From Laetiporus sulphureus 93-53 (taxonomy: Eukaryota > Basidiomycota > Agaricomycetes > Polyporales > Laetiporaceae), in assembly GCF_001632365.1 (NCBI RefSeq), contig NW_024468535.1:250893-314892 (forward strand): a DNA stretch of 64,000 bases. The letters are read 5' to 3'. Position numbers and translations under genes: made by a program. Positions 1 through 10,370 of the stretch are shown here, one piece after another (the stretch's first letter is position 1; every line of letters begins with the position of its first letter). The notes under the pieces are model-generated. The model had not been told where the DNA came from. It did not search any database and worked only from the letters and a program-made list of their open reading frames with translations.

Positions 1-298
1 ATTCACCGTAATTACACCTTCATCTGCTACTGGATATTTTATACATGTCATAGTTTGAAATTCAAAATGTATGATTACATTCAACAGTGCTCAAATTCTA
101 AATGTATTGGTGAGTTTGAAAATGGTGTCATTTCTTAAAATATATGATTTTTAATTTCTGCCTCTAACATATTATTATGCAAATACTTAATATGGAATGT
201 GGGAAGGAATCGTAGCAAATTGAGATCACAAAGGCAAAAAACCTGTCAACGTTTGCTAAGCATTTGTCACATGCGCAAATTGCTTCATGTCTGCAGTG
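1..298 (+). repeat. ~298 bp repeat, arm A (left)
   Basis: This segment reappears as its reverse complement at 2726-3023 and again in direct orientation at 3081-3372, with roughly 90% identity by eye. It is A+T-rich, unlike the nearby genes. Similarity to the inverted copy stops abruptly after CTGCAGTG at position 298, which marks the inner edge of the repeat. The outer edge is at or before base 1, so it may be cut by the window. Confidence 0.85.
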
Positions 299-1092
299 CA
301 ACGTGGTCATTGGCACAGCGCAAGGCATCGCGTGAAGATAGACATGATGGTGTAAGGCAAGACGTGTCGCACGACGTCACGTACGCGCTAAGACTTATCA
401 GCAAGATTTGAATCTACTAAGTCGGAAAACCTCTTCATAAATCACTGTGAATGGTGGGGCAGCCCGGCAATTTGTGAAAAGGGTCCTGAGATCAACAAGT
501 AATGTGAGAGTAATAAGCCAGTGATAGGCAAATCCTAAGAGCATTCTGTGAGAGTTGGGATCTTAGAGTAATCTAGCAAGGATTTGTGTAGGATTAACGG
601 ATTCCGGGGAAATCCTCGGCCCACAGTAATTCAGCGTTTCACGCAGTGTATGTATAGACTGGGTGATTGGTGTAGCCATCTCAACTGCAATTAACATGTA
701 ACTTCGGAGAAATGCTCGGCGCATACTTGCAACATCCTGATATCATGAGTTGATAGCAGGACCCGCCACTGCTCAACCTTTCATGGACATGAGCCAAGGC
801 CCGCGTTTCCATTCATGGATGCTTCTCGTCACTGATTCTACTCACATTGATTCATGAAACGTGTAAGGAAGCCAGTACAATATTCGCGAGTTCACATGTA
901 ATGTAAGATCTAGAGCTTTCCTCCCGTACGAGTCATGTGTCAAGATCTGTCGAAGGCAAGATCAATTGTGGCTGAACATTATGGATCGTGTGAACCTTGC
1001 TCACCGACGGCCACCGACTTGGCCGACAAGTTGAACTTCATCATTGCACATTTCTCACTGCTCAGCCCCCACCGTCGTGTTAGTGCTCAGAC
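299..1092. other. no gene seen; upstream of the 207-aa orphan
   Basis: No reading frame here has coding character. The stretch is the probable 5' flank of the spliced gene that starts at 1093. No clear TATA box is seen. Confidence 0.4.
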
Positions 1093-1778
1093 ATGGCCAC
1101 AATGCTTGCCAATCTTCAGCCTACCGCCTATGTCCCAACATCAATGCTGGAAGATCACGATTTGTCGATGTACTCGCTCGACTACGAGTTTGAGAGCGAG
1201 GGACGCTCGCTCGGCCTCATCGAGCCAGTGCGCAACCTCACCCTAGCCGACCTCAGCGACATGGATATCGAGAAATCTCTCGCGGACATCTCTATGACAA
1301 TGGAATTGCCTGAAGTTCCCATGTTCGAGCCTGAGCCCAAGTCAGCAAGCCGCTTGCTAACAAGTTCCCCCCGGCCACGGTGCCGACGTTCGTACTCTGA
1401 TGCGCTGCTTTCGGTCCAATCTCGGCAGCCGGAAGTGTTCCAGAGCATCACTTGTGCGCCTGGATTGCGCGACAACAGCTTTGAGGTGAGCTGTGCCGAT
1501 GTGGTAGAGGAAGTACGATCGAGGCCGACCGTGATCAACATACGCAGGAGTTGCGTCTCGAGTGCTATAGCATCAGTTTCACTGCCACAGGCCAACCTCC
1601 AGTACCAGTATCCAGCGACGCTCCACGAGGGGCAATCATCCCCCCGTTTTATGCTCCATTTACCAACAAGAGGATAGAGGACCGCAGGAACGATGACTCA
1701 GAGGTTGCTGACGTGTCGATGTCTCTTGAAGTGAGTTCCACCAACGTGTCTAACCTCATTCCCATTGATACTGAGTAG
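1093..1778 (+). CDS. hypothetical protein, 207 aa, two exons
   Basis: Exons are 1093-1485 and 1548-1778, with a 62-nt GTGAGC...CGCAG intron in phase 0. Without splicing the frame runs to a different stop at 1677, but the spliced product ends in an acidic, Ser/Val/Asp-rich tail (NLIPIDTE) that looks more natural. The protein is acidic in its first 90 residues (repeated short Glu/Asp/Leu stretches such as DLSDMDIEKSLADIS). It has a basic Arg/Ser patch near residues 90-105 and no signal peptide, transmembrane segment or recognised domain. It lies between inverted copies of a 298 bp repeat. The function is unknown. The start ATG is the first in this frame after upstream stops. Confidence 0.5.
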
Positions 1779-2725
1779 TTTTGTATGCTGTTAGCCGAGC
1801 CTGTTGAACGCGTTCGACGGGGGCGTGCAGCTTCGCGATTATTAAGCGGCCATCTATATATCCCGCCTTAGGAGATAGCTCTGTCCCCGCTTAGATGGGC
1901 AAGAGTCAAATAGCTGCGTGTTCCGCGGACTGAGCTGGGATTCTCCATGACAGTGTTAGGAAGGATTTATGTAACATTCTCTGCTGTATCATTTCCTTGC
2001 AGGCTCGGCATGCTGGTTGTAGTTGCTTCCATGTCTGCTGTACTAATCGTGATACTCTCGCGTGCTAAACTTTCTTTCAAGCTTTGTATGCCTCGGAGGA
2101 GCTTCAAGAATTACTGATTATCTTGTTTATTCGATTTGGTTGAATACGAACGCGTCGCGACGCGCCGTGAGATGAAATCAAGACGCGGTCTCGTGACGAG
2201 TAGTAGTATGTGCACGTAGTATATAAACTCGAGGAAGAGCAGGTCTATATGTAGCTCGAGCGCGCGCTGAGCGCTGAGCGAGCCTTCTGCTTGCTTAATA
2301 TTCTCGAAGTCAGATGCGTAGATACCGGAAAGACTGATACAGTACTCGCAACAGCACGGACAGATGTTCTTGGTACTATCACTGGTCCACTAATGCAATT
2401 TTTTCAGAGTTTCGCATCCTATTCTGCTGTCAGTGAGCAGACCCCCTCGGAGATTTTATTCTTACAAAGACTGGGGTCTTGAGAACACTGATGAATATTT
2501 GTGAGTGAACAGGATGCGAAGTGGATGAATCCGAGGATGACTTCCAGTCGCAACACCAATGCAATTGTCAAGAATCATCAGCCACCGTGTGGGAACGAGT
2601 TCATTTTGACAGTCCGATCCGGCACCACTGAAAATGGATGTTCTCCGATGCAGCTCCGCCATTCTCAGCTCGAATGGACCTTCTGAACCTTCCTTATTTG
2701 GGTATGTTTCTCGTTCTGGCAGCCA
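1779..2725. other. no gene seen
   Basis: The region downstream of the orphan gene contains a TATATAAA-like run near 2219-2227 but no reading frame after it that looks coding. Short open frames (2291-2482, 2462-2737) lack codon bias and homology signs. Confidence 0.4.
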
Positions 2726-3023
2726 CACTGCAGACATGAAGCAATTTATGCATGTGACAAATGCTTACCAAATGTCGACAGGTTTTTTGCCTTTGTGATC
2801 TCAATTTGCTACGATTCCTTCCCACATTCCATATTAAGTATTTGCATAATAATATGTTAGAGGCAGAAATTAAAAATCATATATTTTAAGAAATGACACC
2901 ATTTTCAAACTCACCAATACATTTAGAATTTGAGCACTGTTGAATGTAATCATACATTTTGAATTTCAAACTATGACATGTATAAAATATCCAGTAGCAG
3001 ATGAAGGTGTAATTACGGTGAAT
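2726..3023 (-). repeat. ~298 bp repeat, arm B (inverted)
   Basis: This is the reverse complement of 1-298. Its inner edge is CACTGCAG at 2726 and its outer edge GGTGAAT at 3023. Together with arm A it forms a pair of long inverted repeats around 299-2725. With arm C it forms a second, tail-to-tail inverted pair across only 57 nt, able in principle to fold as a large hairpin. Confidence 0.85.
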
Positions 3024-3080
3024 GACTTTCATTCTAGTAATCTTGGCTAGAATGACTTCAGTAGGAAAGTAGAATGTAGG

Positions 3081-3372
3081 CATAATCACACCTTCATCTG
3101 CTACTGGATATTTTATACATGTCATAGTTTGAAATTCAAAAATGTATAATTACATTCAACAGCACTCAAATTCTAAATGTATTTGGTGAGTTTGAAAATG
3201 GTGTCATTTCTTAAATATATGATATTAAATTTCTGCCTCCAACATATTATATGCAAATACTTAATACAGAATGTGGGAAGGAACCGTAGCAAATTGAGAT
3301 CACAAAGGCAAAAAACCTGTCGACATTTGCTAAGCATTTGCCACATGCGCAAATCGCTTCATGTCTGCGGTG
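3081..3372 (+). repeat. ~292 bp repeat, arm C
   Basis: This is the third copy of the repeat, in the same orientation as arm A. It carries small indels and substitutions relative to A and B (for example AATTACACC against AATCACACC at the outer edge), so it is older or independent. No inverted partner for it is visible downstream within the window, so it is a solo arm or belongs to a decayed neighbour. Confidence 0.8.
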
Positions 3373-4008
3373 CCACTCACTCCTTACACTCCTCCCAGAG
3401 AATGCAGGGCTCGCGCAATATATGTCGGCTTCTGTCAACATAGAGTTCACATATATACGAAGTCTACTCGAGAGCCTCATGAGACCATGATCAGCTATGC
3501 GAGCAAGCGAGCCTCGGGAAAGCATCAAAATGGGGCTCTTCACTGTAACTACTTGTACCATATGCCAGCAACATGCAATGTCAAAAATCTGAATAGGCAG
3601 CCTTAACTGTAATACTTGCATGTACATTGCATGAATTTTTCAGATTTTGAATGTGTTATTAAGACGGGAAAGACGTGAATTGCATTAGGGTTGCAATTGC
3701 ATTGTGGGGCCACTGATAGTACGACCTAAGTTTCAAATCTGGCCTTCCAATTTGTACTCCGCTGTGGCTGTGGTGATGCCACCTCTCCCGCCCCTACACG
3801 GTCTGGTTGCGAGACTATGTACTTTCCAGATGGGCATTGGCTATTTGCGAGCCGATTCAGCCACCATCTCAGTTGATTGACAATCCAACAAGACAGCTGG
3901 TTGATGTAACTAGATTATTGAATGCTCGAGTCGGTCCGGCTCAGATGGGCCGCTCCAGTAAACAAGTTCGGTTCGCGAACCACATGTAACTTTGGAAATT
4001 GCTGTCTC
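3373..4008. other. no gene seen
   Basis: This spacer lies between repeat arm C and the first lipase-like copy. Short frames exist on both strands but none looks coding. Confidence 0.4.
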
Positions 4009-5860
4009 CTCTACGTTCTGCGATCACGAAACCATATACCAAATGTCTGATGCAAAGCCGTACACAGAGGCATGGCTTCCCGGGCCAGACGGTCACCAGT
4101 TTTACACCCGTACCTATCGCCCAAGGGCAAGCCCGCACGCAGCGGTGGTGTTCATTCATGGATTCGCAGAGCACGTAGCTCGACACGAGCACGCACACAG
4201 CAACTGGGCGACCAAGCACATGCTCGTATTTACATTTGACCAGCGCGGCTTCGGGAGGACAGCACTGGACCCCGAGCGACGCAGCAAGGATGCCTCGTAC
4301 GGGAAGACGTCGCACCAGCAGCAGATGCGCGACATCGAATGGTGGGTGCGGCATGTGAAGAGAGACTACCCTGATCTGCCACTCTTCTTGTTTGGACACT
4401 CCATGGTGTGTGACCCGTATGATCCTGATACTCGCTCACACTGACAGCGTGCACAGGGAGGCGCACTGGTCCTGGCATTTCCCACCCAGACAGAGCCGCC
4501 GCCGTCAAAATACACCCTCGAGATGCTCTCCGGAGTCATCGCGTCGAGTCCGCTCATTATTCAGACTACGCCCCGATCGCGACTCCTGCGCAAGGTCGCC
4601 GGCGCCGCTGCACTGGTCGTCCCCTGGATGCAGTTCCCGGCGAAGGTGCCGCCCGAGGCGAGTCCGGTACGCACTGCTCTATCCCGTAGCTGACCGGCGG
4701 CCAGGATCTTTCCCACGACCCTGCAGTGAGCAACGCTGTTGGTTCGGATCCGCTGATCAAAGAGTACGGCACACTGCGTGGGCTGGTTGATATGCTTGAC
4801 AGGGTATGTGGTGCTTTGATGCGCCCGCGCTGTGTAATCGAGCTCCTAACAGGGCGAGAGGGTGCTCCGGTTCGGACATCAGTACTGGCCGAAGAAGTTG
4901 CCTGTGAGTCTCGTTCGTTGCTATAGTCTGTATGTGCTCATACATGCAGTTGTCTAGATCCTCATTGTCCATGGTACGTATGACAAGGTGGGGAGCCAAT
5001 GTTGTACACTTCAGGTTGCGATGCCGACCGTGCTGGCAGGTCACATCTCACAAAGCGTCCGAGAAGTTCTTCGGTAAGATCAACGCAGAAAACAAGAAGC
5101 TGTTGTTGTACCCGGTACGAGCCTTTTTCTGGTGTTTTGCTCACGTTGGTATATTCTTCGACCATATTGCATTCGGATTCCCGGCAAGGTTCTTCACAGC
5201 ATACAAGCAAAGGAGGCTTAGAAGCCGATGCGCAAATGCTGCTTCATTAATGTCCTTGACAGGACTTTGTTGCAGCTAGAGGGAACGTCAACTCTTGCCG
5301 CTCACAGAGGCTACGGGGATGTGCCCAATGCGAGCTTTGGCTCATCGCGCGTGAGTCCCATGGGTGCTCTGCTATGTGGCTATCACTCTGAGGCAGTACA
5401 TCTGCATGGAACGCGTTCCTGTCCACAACAGAAATTGATGTGGCATTGTTCTCCCCGGGCGGACGGACTCATAGTATGACCACGAGACACTATTCAGCCG
5501 AAGCAGTTCATGGTTACGTTTATTCTAACTTATCGAGCCATTTCGTCAATACATTCAACGAGCTTTGGTTCGACCAGAAGATATAGAAGGGGCCGAAGCT
5601 GACTCGTGACTTCTATTATTTTCCGGGGGATACTTCATTCCAACTGTCTGTCAGCATCGCTATGAATTCTCAAAGGCGAGCTGGTCTTCAGACAGCACCC
5701 ATTGACGTTCGTTCTGTACACCGATCCCCTTTGTTGTGTCTTTGAGATGCGATATGCTCATCCGGCTACTTGTTCAGGGTGCATATCACGAAATCACGAA
5801 CGAGCCCGACGGTGTCAAGGAGAAGTTCTGGTACGACTGCGATGGGTGGATCACCGACGT
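4009..5860 (+). repeat. segmental duplication, unit 1
   Basis: This block is clearly similar, exon and intron alike, to about 14990-16815. It starts near CTCTACGTTCTGCG and fades out in the last coding exon. The copies differ by scattered substitutions and small indels, with introns more diverged than exons, which suggests an old duplication with selection on coding sequence. Confidence 0.85.
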
Positions 5861-5900
5861 GCTATACAAACTGTACTTTAACTCGAGAAACCCTGGCTGA
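4043..5900 (+). CDS. monoacylglycerol lipase-like alpha/beta hydrolase, copy 1 (313 aa)
   Basis: It probably hydrolyses monoacylglycerols or similar esters, as inferred from the MGL/YJU3 (Hydrolase_4) family. Seven exons: 4043-4405, 4457-4657, 4705-4803, 4853-4903, 4958-4987, 5040-5114, 5778-5900. Visible family marks are the oxyanion-type strand VVFIHGFAEH, the nucleophile elbow GHSMGG split by intron 1, PPE-DLSHDP across intron 2, the acid Asp in HGTYDK, and the catalytic His in GAYHE. Length fits the family (about 300-313). Intron 2 (4658-4704) starts with GC (GCGAGT...CCAG). The last intron is 663 nt, over ten times its siblings. The final ~15 residues differ from copy 2. Start chosen at MSDAKPYTEAWL, shared by both copies. 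Both copies appear open; whether copy 1 is functional is uncertain. Confidence 0.75.
5115..5777 (+). other. oversized last intron of lipase copy 1, with coding relics
   Basis: The intron opens with GTACGA and closes with TTGTTCAG. It contains a stretch in plus orientation near 5538-5640 that would read FVNTFNELW and KLTRDFYYFPGD but is broken by an in-frame TAG. The equivalent piece in copy 2 is unbroken. The coding-like relic therefore predates the duplication. I do not recognise its source. Confidence 0.55.
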
Positions 5901-8434
5901 TGCCCGTGACAGACCTTGCGATCGAGTCGGCGCGGTGGAGAACTCGGACACGCGTTCTGTCGCGATATAGAAAGATGTTTTTCTTCTATGTGCTACATAT
6001 TTTAAATCGACAGCGCACACAACCGATGACAGAATAAGTATGGGGGTTCATCTGAGAGAGCAGAACTCATTTGATCTAACATCACGGAGTGAGACCGCGT
6101 ACCGAGCAGAATCCACGCTTTTTTCTCGTGGGGCTGTGCGATGGGCCGTCCTCGAGACTCCTCTTCATCGGCGAAGCAATAAAGGAACTCGGCTCCTCAA
6201 TCATCTCGAGCTCGACAATGTCGGTGTTGAACGAGTAAAATTTCTCAATCTTCCAACGTGAAATCAACGACTGCCTTGACAAGCGCCCCCTTCAGCCCAT
6301 GCTTGTAGTGAACGGTGATTGAATCAAGCGTTCGTTCCTGTCGTAGGCGGGCAAAAGCTGAGGACGGTGCGTCTTCGCCCTTTCAAGCCTTGCTCAAGCA
6401 GCGTGGGCCTCATTCGACTTGCAAGGTCAAGTCGCAATGCTCCATTCTTCAAGTATGCAATAGGATGTCAGTGAGATACTCTGCGAGAGACAAACGTGTC
6501 ACTCACTTTTCCTGAATTGGTTGCCGTCGTTAGGATCGACAGTCTGAACGTGGCAACGTCAGCGCAAACACGCCTACGACAGAGCGACGGATGACTCACC
6601 TCGAAAATCTTATGGCGGATTTTATGCTGTTATTGTGCACGGGGATGATGGTCTTGCCCTTCGACTGCTGGACAATCGCACGAGCTCCTGTAAGTGCCTG
6701 GTGGAAGAGTGCACACAGGTGATCATCCCGAGGAGCCGCGAGCTAAGCTGATTCTCGAAGTCTTTGCTGTTCTTGTCACCTCCACCACCTAACTTGTGGC
6801 TCCAGTTGCCGCAGGGATGCAACCAGAAGGAACGGCCAATCATGTTTCCGACAAGCCATAAAGAGACTGCCTCGTTCAGCCTCATCATGGACGAATACCT
6901 CACAATCGTCTATGTCTTCTCTCCATACCAGATCCCTGAGTGCATCCGGATGACCAAGAGAACGGATGTCGCTTTTGTCATCGTCGACGATGTGAGCAAA
7001 GAAGGCCTTCAAAGGAGTGGCCTGTCAAGTGGCAGGGAGAGGCGGCATATAGGACAAGGTAGACTCGAACAAACGATCGTCAGCCATCACATTAAGAGGT
7101 CGTCCGGGATGAGGAATGGCTGCATACCACGATCCACACGTGACGGCTTTTTTGTGATTGTTCAAGCCACAAAGAACCAATAAGCACATCAGATGAAAGG
7201 AGGTCCCTGGTCTTGTGGTGCTCGTGGATGCTTGGAATGTCTGTAACCGGTCTTGGGTGGCAGCTTCGTCACTTGAATAAGTACTTTCGAGAGTGGCTTC
7301 ATCTGCTCACAAGCAAAGAAAAAAGCCGTGCAAGCCTGTGACTTTGCATAAGGATTTGCCTCGACCAGAAGCCCTCAAAGAGTCCAAGTAACATAAGGCC
7401 AGCAGGTATATCAAAACAGAATCAGCACGAGAGTCTACAAGATGTGCGCACGGGATGAGCAGCCAATAACATTCGAGCAGGAAAGGGCAGAGAAGAGAGA
7501 GAGGGTATCATCGAAGCAGACAATCCAGTGAAAAATCATGCCATAAGTACTCAAGCTATAAGCCACTGCCCAACAGCTTAGGACGAGTGGTGCACTGCGA
7601 ATATAACAATACAAATTCAGACCGACACATTGCGCCACGAAGGAATCAGAGAGCTCACCAAACAAATCAATATTGAGGCCATCTAATCTACATCACTGTC
7701 GGGATCAAGGTCAACAAGCTTTGATGGGTCTTCATCGAGCTCGGTATCATGAATGGTGATGATCTCCCTCCGTCCAACAGACGAATGCTATCTTCGTCGC
7801 ACGCTCGACAATGCGAGTCATCTTCTTTGGCTTCGCGATACTGAGTCTTCGTGCCGCCTCTGCATACCCGACTAAGTATTGGCACGTGATCGAAATGGCG
7901 TGCTACACTACAGAAGGCGGAATTTGAAGCAGACCTTAATATCGTATGTCGTCGCTTCCTCAGACGATTTTATAGGTCTGCCTAGGGGAGACAAGCTTGC
8001 TCCGTACCTCGCTTCGTTTTCGGAAGGCGGCTTGGCTATTTGTCGCATCGCCGGTAGCGACATACATGCTTTTCAGCAGGATCCCCTCGCCATTTTCCAA
8101 TGCCATATTGCCCTTAACCAGAGCGATAATAGTGCACGGTAAGTCTGCATCGTTACCAGCTGCCCCGCTTCCACACAGGGCGGCTTTCGGCGAGTAGCAG
8201 ATGATGCGCGTTACTACGTGCCGCAGCAGAGGACATAGTGCCGACAGGGCAATCCTCACGTCTTTGCATACCTGTAAGCCCGGGAACATCCATAGCATCC
8301 TTCGCGTAGGTGTAGTGATGAGCTAGTATTCGTGTACATGATGAATACAGATTGGTAGACGCCCGTCCGCTCCTGGGGAGTGCATTAATTATCAGCATTG
8401 ATATTGAATATTGAATACTAGGCGGTGCGAGTGA
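5901..8434 (-). pseudogene. decayed minus-strand gene(s), unidentified
   Basis: On the minus strand several stretches look once-coding but are interrupted. At 7145-6770 a frame (RPLNVMADDRLFESTLSYMP, then KAFFAHIVDDDKSDIRSLGH after a stop) continues towards 6650. At 7880-7686 a frame reads RLSIAKPKKMTRIVERATKI, then after a one-base shift ends in the acidic tail SKLVDLDPDSDVD with a clean stop at 7686. At 6340-6120 another broken stretch reads HYKHGLKGALVKAVVDFTLE. Stops and frameshifts separate them and no exon model rescues a single protein. The order suggests one or two large genes, now dead. I cannot name the family. It lies between the two lipase copies and left of the transposon nest. 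Confidence 0.45.
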
Positions 8435-8442
8435 TCCTGAGC
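8435..8442 (+). repeat. 8-bp target-site duplication, left (TCCTGAGC)
   Basis: TCCTGAGC directly precedes the left terminal inverted repeat and is repeated exactly at 14926-14933 directly after the right terminal inverted repeat. Confidence 0.85.
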
Positions 8443-8479
8443 AGGCCCCGGGCAACTCTCACATATGAGTGTCGCAAAA
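8443..8479 (+). repeat. terminal inverted repeat, left
   Basis: It starts AGGCCCCGGGCAACTCTC and continues through a near-palindrome (CTCACATATGAG) to GTGTCGCAAAA. It matches the reverse complement of 14889-14925 at 36 of 37 positions. Confidence 0.85.
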
Positions 8480-8626
8480 ATCTTCCAAAATCAGCCTAAA
8501 ATATGCAAAGTTTTTGGCCTGAAGTATGCAAAGTGCGACAAGGCCCGTGACTATGTCACGTTATGTAACGATATGTCACGTCATGTCAGAGTTGAAAACA
8601 TACGGATTTGTTGGCGAGACAGCATG

Positions 8627-8637
8627 GTGCTCTTGCA
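8627..8637 (+). repeat. 11-bp LINE target-site duplication, left
   Basis: GTGCTCTTGCA directly precedes the LINE 5' end and is repeated exactly after the poly-A tail at 14485-14495. It fixes both ends of the retrotransposon. Confidence 0.9.
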
Positions 8638-8660
8638 CCTCTTCTTTTTCCCGTACCACC

Positions 8661-10370
8661 ATGTCCGCTATAAGCGCCCAACAAGCGACTGCCAGCGAAT
8701 CGACCATGGAGGGCATAGGTGTCGAGCAAACTCCTCCGGGAGGGTCTCCACCGCCAGCGAGCGCGACGTCGTCGGCCCCAGGGCCGACGCCCCCGCACCC
8801 GCCGGTCCACATTCATATGCGCGACACCATTAGGTCTCTGCGTAATAATCTGAGCGACCTTTCTGTCGGCGTGCAACGCGCTATCAAAGGCCCCTACGAG
8901 GCCGCGTCATACTCCGACGAGTTCGAGAACTGCGCTGTCGCGCTCTCTACCTGCCTTCGCGACTTCCACGACGCTCTCGTGCGCGACCCCCTCATCGTCG
9001 ACACCGAGGCTGGTGTCCGGGTCCTGAACCTCTACCAAGGTCTCTTCCATCAGCGGCTTAGCGAAGCAGCCGTCCTTCTCGACGACGACGCACTCATGGA
9101 CGAAGTTCCGCACACCCGCCCGCGCACGGAAGGCGCCCTCCCTGTCGGCATCGACATGCAGGCTGCCCTGACTAAGGCTGTCGAGGACGGCGTTCGTATG
9201 GCCACGTCAGCCATCAACACGCGACTGTCGGCTATCGAGGCCCAGCTCGTACGTGGGCGCCCGCTGCCACAGCCTCCTCAGGCCCCCGAGGGACCGCGAC
9301 CCCAACCGCCAGTCCGTACTGGTCGACAACGTGCCCCTGCCGCCGACTCCAGTGCTACTGCCCAGGAAGCGCAGCCTACCACGCAGCCTGTGACACAGGC
9401 CCCGAATGCCCAATCCATGGCACAGGTGGCCGCCAAGAACCGCGAGAAGTGCTACGTCCTTCTCATTACTCCCGAGCAGCATACCGCCATCGAGGCAGGA
9501 GGCACCATGCCCCAATGGTATGCCAAGGTCCATACACGCCTGCGCGAGACCCCCGCGTGGGCGAAGGTACGTTTTCTCGGTCTTCGTTTCGCTGGACCAA
9601 CCAAGGTCCAAGCGGCTTTCTCGCATGATTCCCCGGATGCGCTTATCAAGGAGTGTCTCCGGCCCATCCGTCATCTGCTGGGCGTGGTCCCACGGGCACC
9701 GTCCCCTGCACCGGGCCCGCGAGAGCAGGCATCTGTCCCACAAGACTTCCGCCCTCTCGCCCCGGTAACTAAACTTTTCATTCCGAGCTGCCCGCTCCGT
9801 CACCCTGACTCGGGAGACATGCTCACCGAGGAGGAGATTCTGGCGGAGCTACGCCGCAACTCCATGTTCTCGTCCGTTCACTTCAATGGGCTTCCCGGAT
9901 TTGTCGTTCCCCCTGAGCACCGCGAGCAGCTCGGGAAATCCTCCCTTATCGTTTCTATTGAGGATATGCACCGCGACTTCTGCGCGCGCAACCTCCTCGG
10001 TCGTGACAACCGCGGTGACGCCGCTGGCTTTATCTGGTTTTATGGTTCTCGCCTCATGGTTAAGAAGTCGAAAGATCGTCCCGTGTTCCGTCAGTGCACT
10101 CGTTGCTGGCGCCTCACACATCTCGAAAGTCACTGCAAGAAGCGGGCACCGGTGTGCCGCTTCTGTGGAAAGACTACCCACACGTCCGATATGCATCGGC
10201 AGGCCTGCCTTGTCTGCAATCATGAGGCTCGCCTGGCCGATCAGCCTTGCGAGTCTGCTCACTATTTCTGTGTGGTCTGTGGCACCAACGGTCACAATGC
10301 CGCTGACACCGCCTGCCCTGCGCGGAAAGATTACCGCATCCCCATCTCGCGCACCAACCCCTCATCATGA
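8661..10370 (+). CDS. LINE ORF1, zinc-knuckle (gag-like) protein, 569 aa
   Basis: This is the nucleic-acid-binding partner of the retrotransposon, expected to package element RNA. The start chosen is the ATG at 8661, in the strong context ACCACCATG, because an upstream in-frame ATG (8526) lies outside the LINE boundary set by the target-site duplication. The N-terminal ~80 residues and a central segment (about 195-260) are Pro/Gln/Ala-rich and low in complexity. Three cysteine clusters near the C-terminus (about residues 478-555) include CTRCWRLTHLESHC (CX2CX4HX4C), CRFCGKTTH and CVVCGTNGH, i.e. CCHC-type knuckles. The stop overlaps the ORF2 start as ATGA. Confidence 0.9.
   Translation: MSAISAQQATASESTMEGIGVEQTPPGGSPPPASATSSAPGPTPPHPPVHIHMRDTIRSLRNNLSDLSVGVQRAIKGPYEAASYSDEFENCAVALSTCLRDFHDALVRDPLIVDTEAGVRVLNLYQGLFHQRLSEAAVLLDDDALMDEVPHTRPRTEGALPVGIDMQAALTKAVEDGVRMATSAINTRLSAIEAQLVRGRPLPQPPQAPEGPRPQPPVRTGRQRAPAADSSATAQEAQPTTQPVTQAPNAQSMAQVAAKNREKCYVLLITPEQHTAIEAGGTMPQWYAKVHTRLRETPAWAKVRFLGLRFAGPTKVQAAFSHDSPDALIKECLRPIRHLLGVVPRAPSPAPGPREQASVPQDFRPLAPVTKLFIPSCPLRHPDSGDMLTEEEILAELRRNSMFSSVHFNGLPGFVVPPEHREQLGKSSLIVSIEDMHRDFCARNLLGRDNRGDAAGFIWFYGSRLMVKKSKDRPVFRQCTRCWRLTHLESHCKKRAPVCRFCGKTTHTSDMHRQACLVCNHEARLADQPCESAHYFCVVCGTNGHNAADTACPARKDYRIPISRTNPSS

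Larger units (their letters stand above)
1..3023. mobile_element. candidate long-terminal-inverted-repeat element
   Basis: Arms A and B bracket about 2.4 kb containing a single spliced reading frame (1093-1778). Long inverted ends are seen in some DNA transposons and foldback elements. However, the enclosed protein has no transposase motif I can recognise, and no target-site duplication can be checked because the left flank lies outside the window. It may equally be a host gene caught between two copies of a dispersed repeat. Confidence 0.35.

Noticed and set aside
8526..8660. Upstream ATG extending LINE ORF1 by 45 residues
   Set aside because: It lies before the LINE 5' boundary defined by the 11-bp target duplication, within the host MITE.
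9207..9803. 198-codon minus-strand frame inside LINE ORF1
   Set aside because: It lies opposite the functional ORF1 with its GC-rich codon bias; no motif; a shadow frame.
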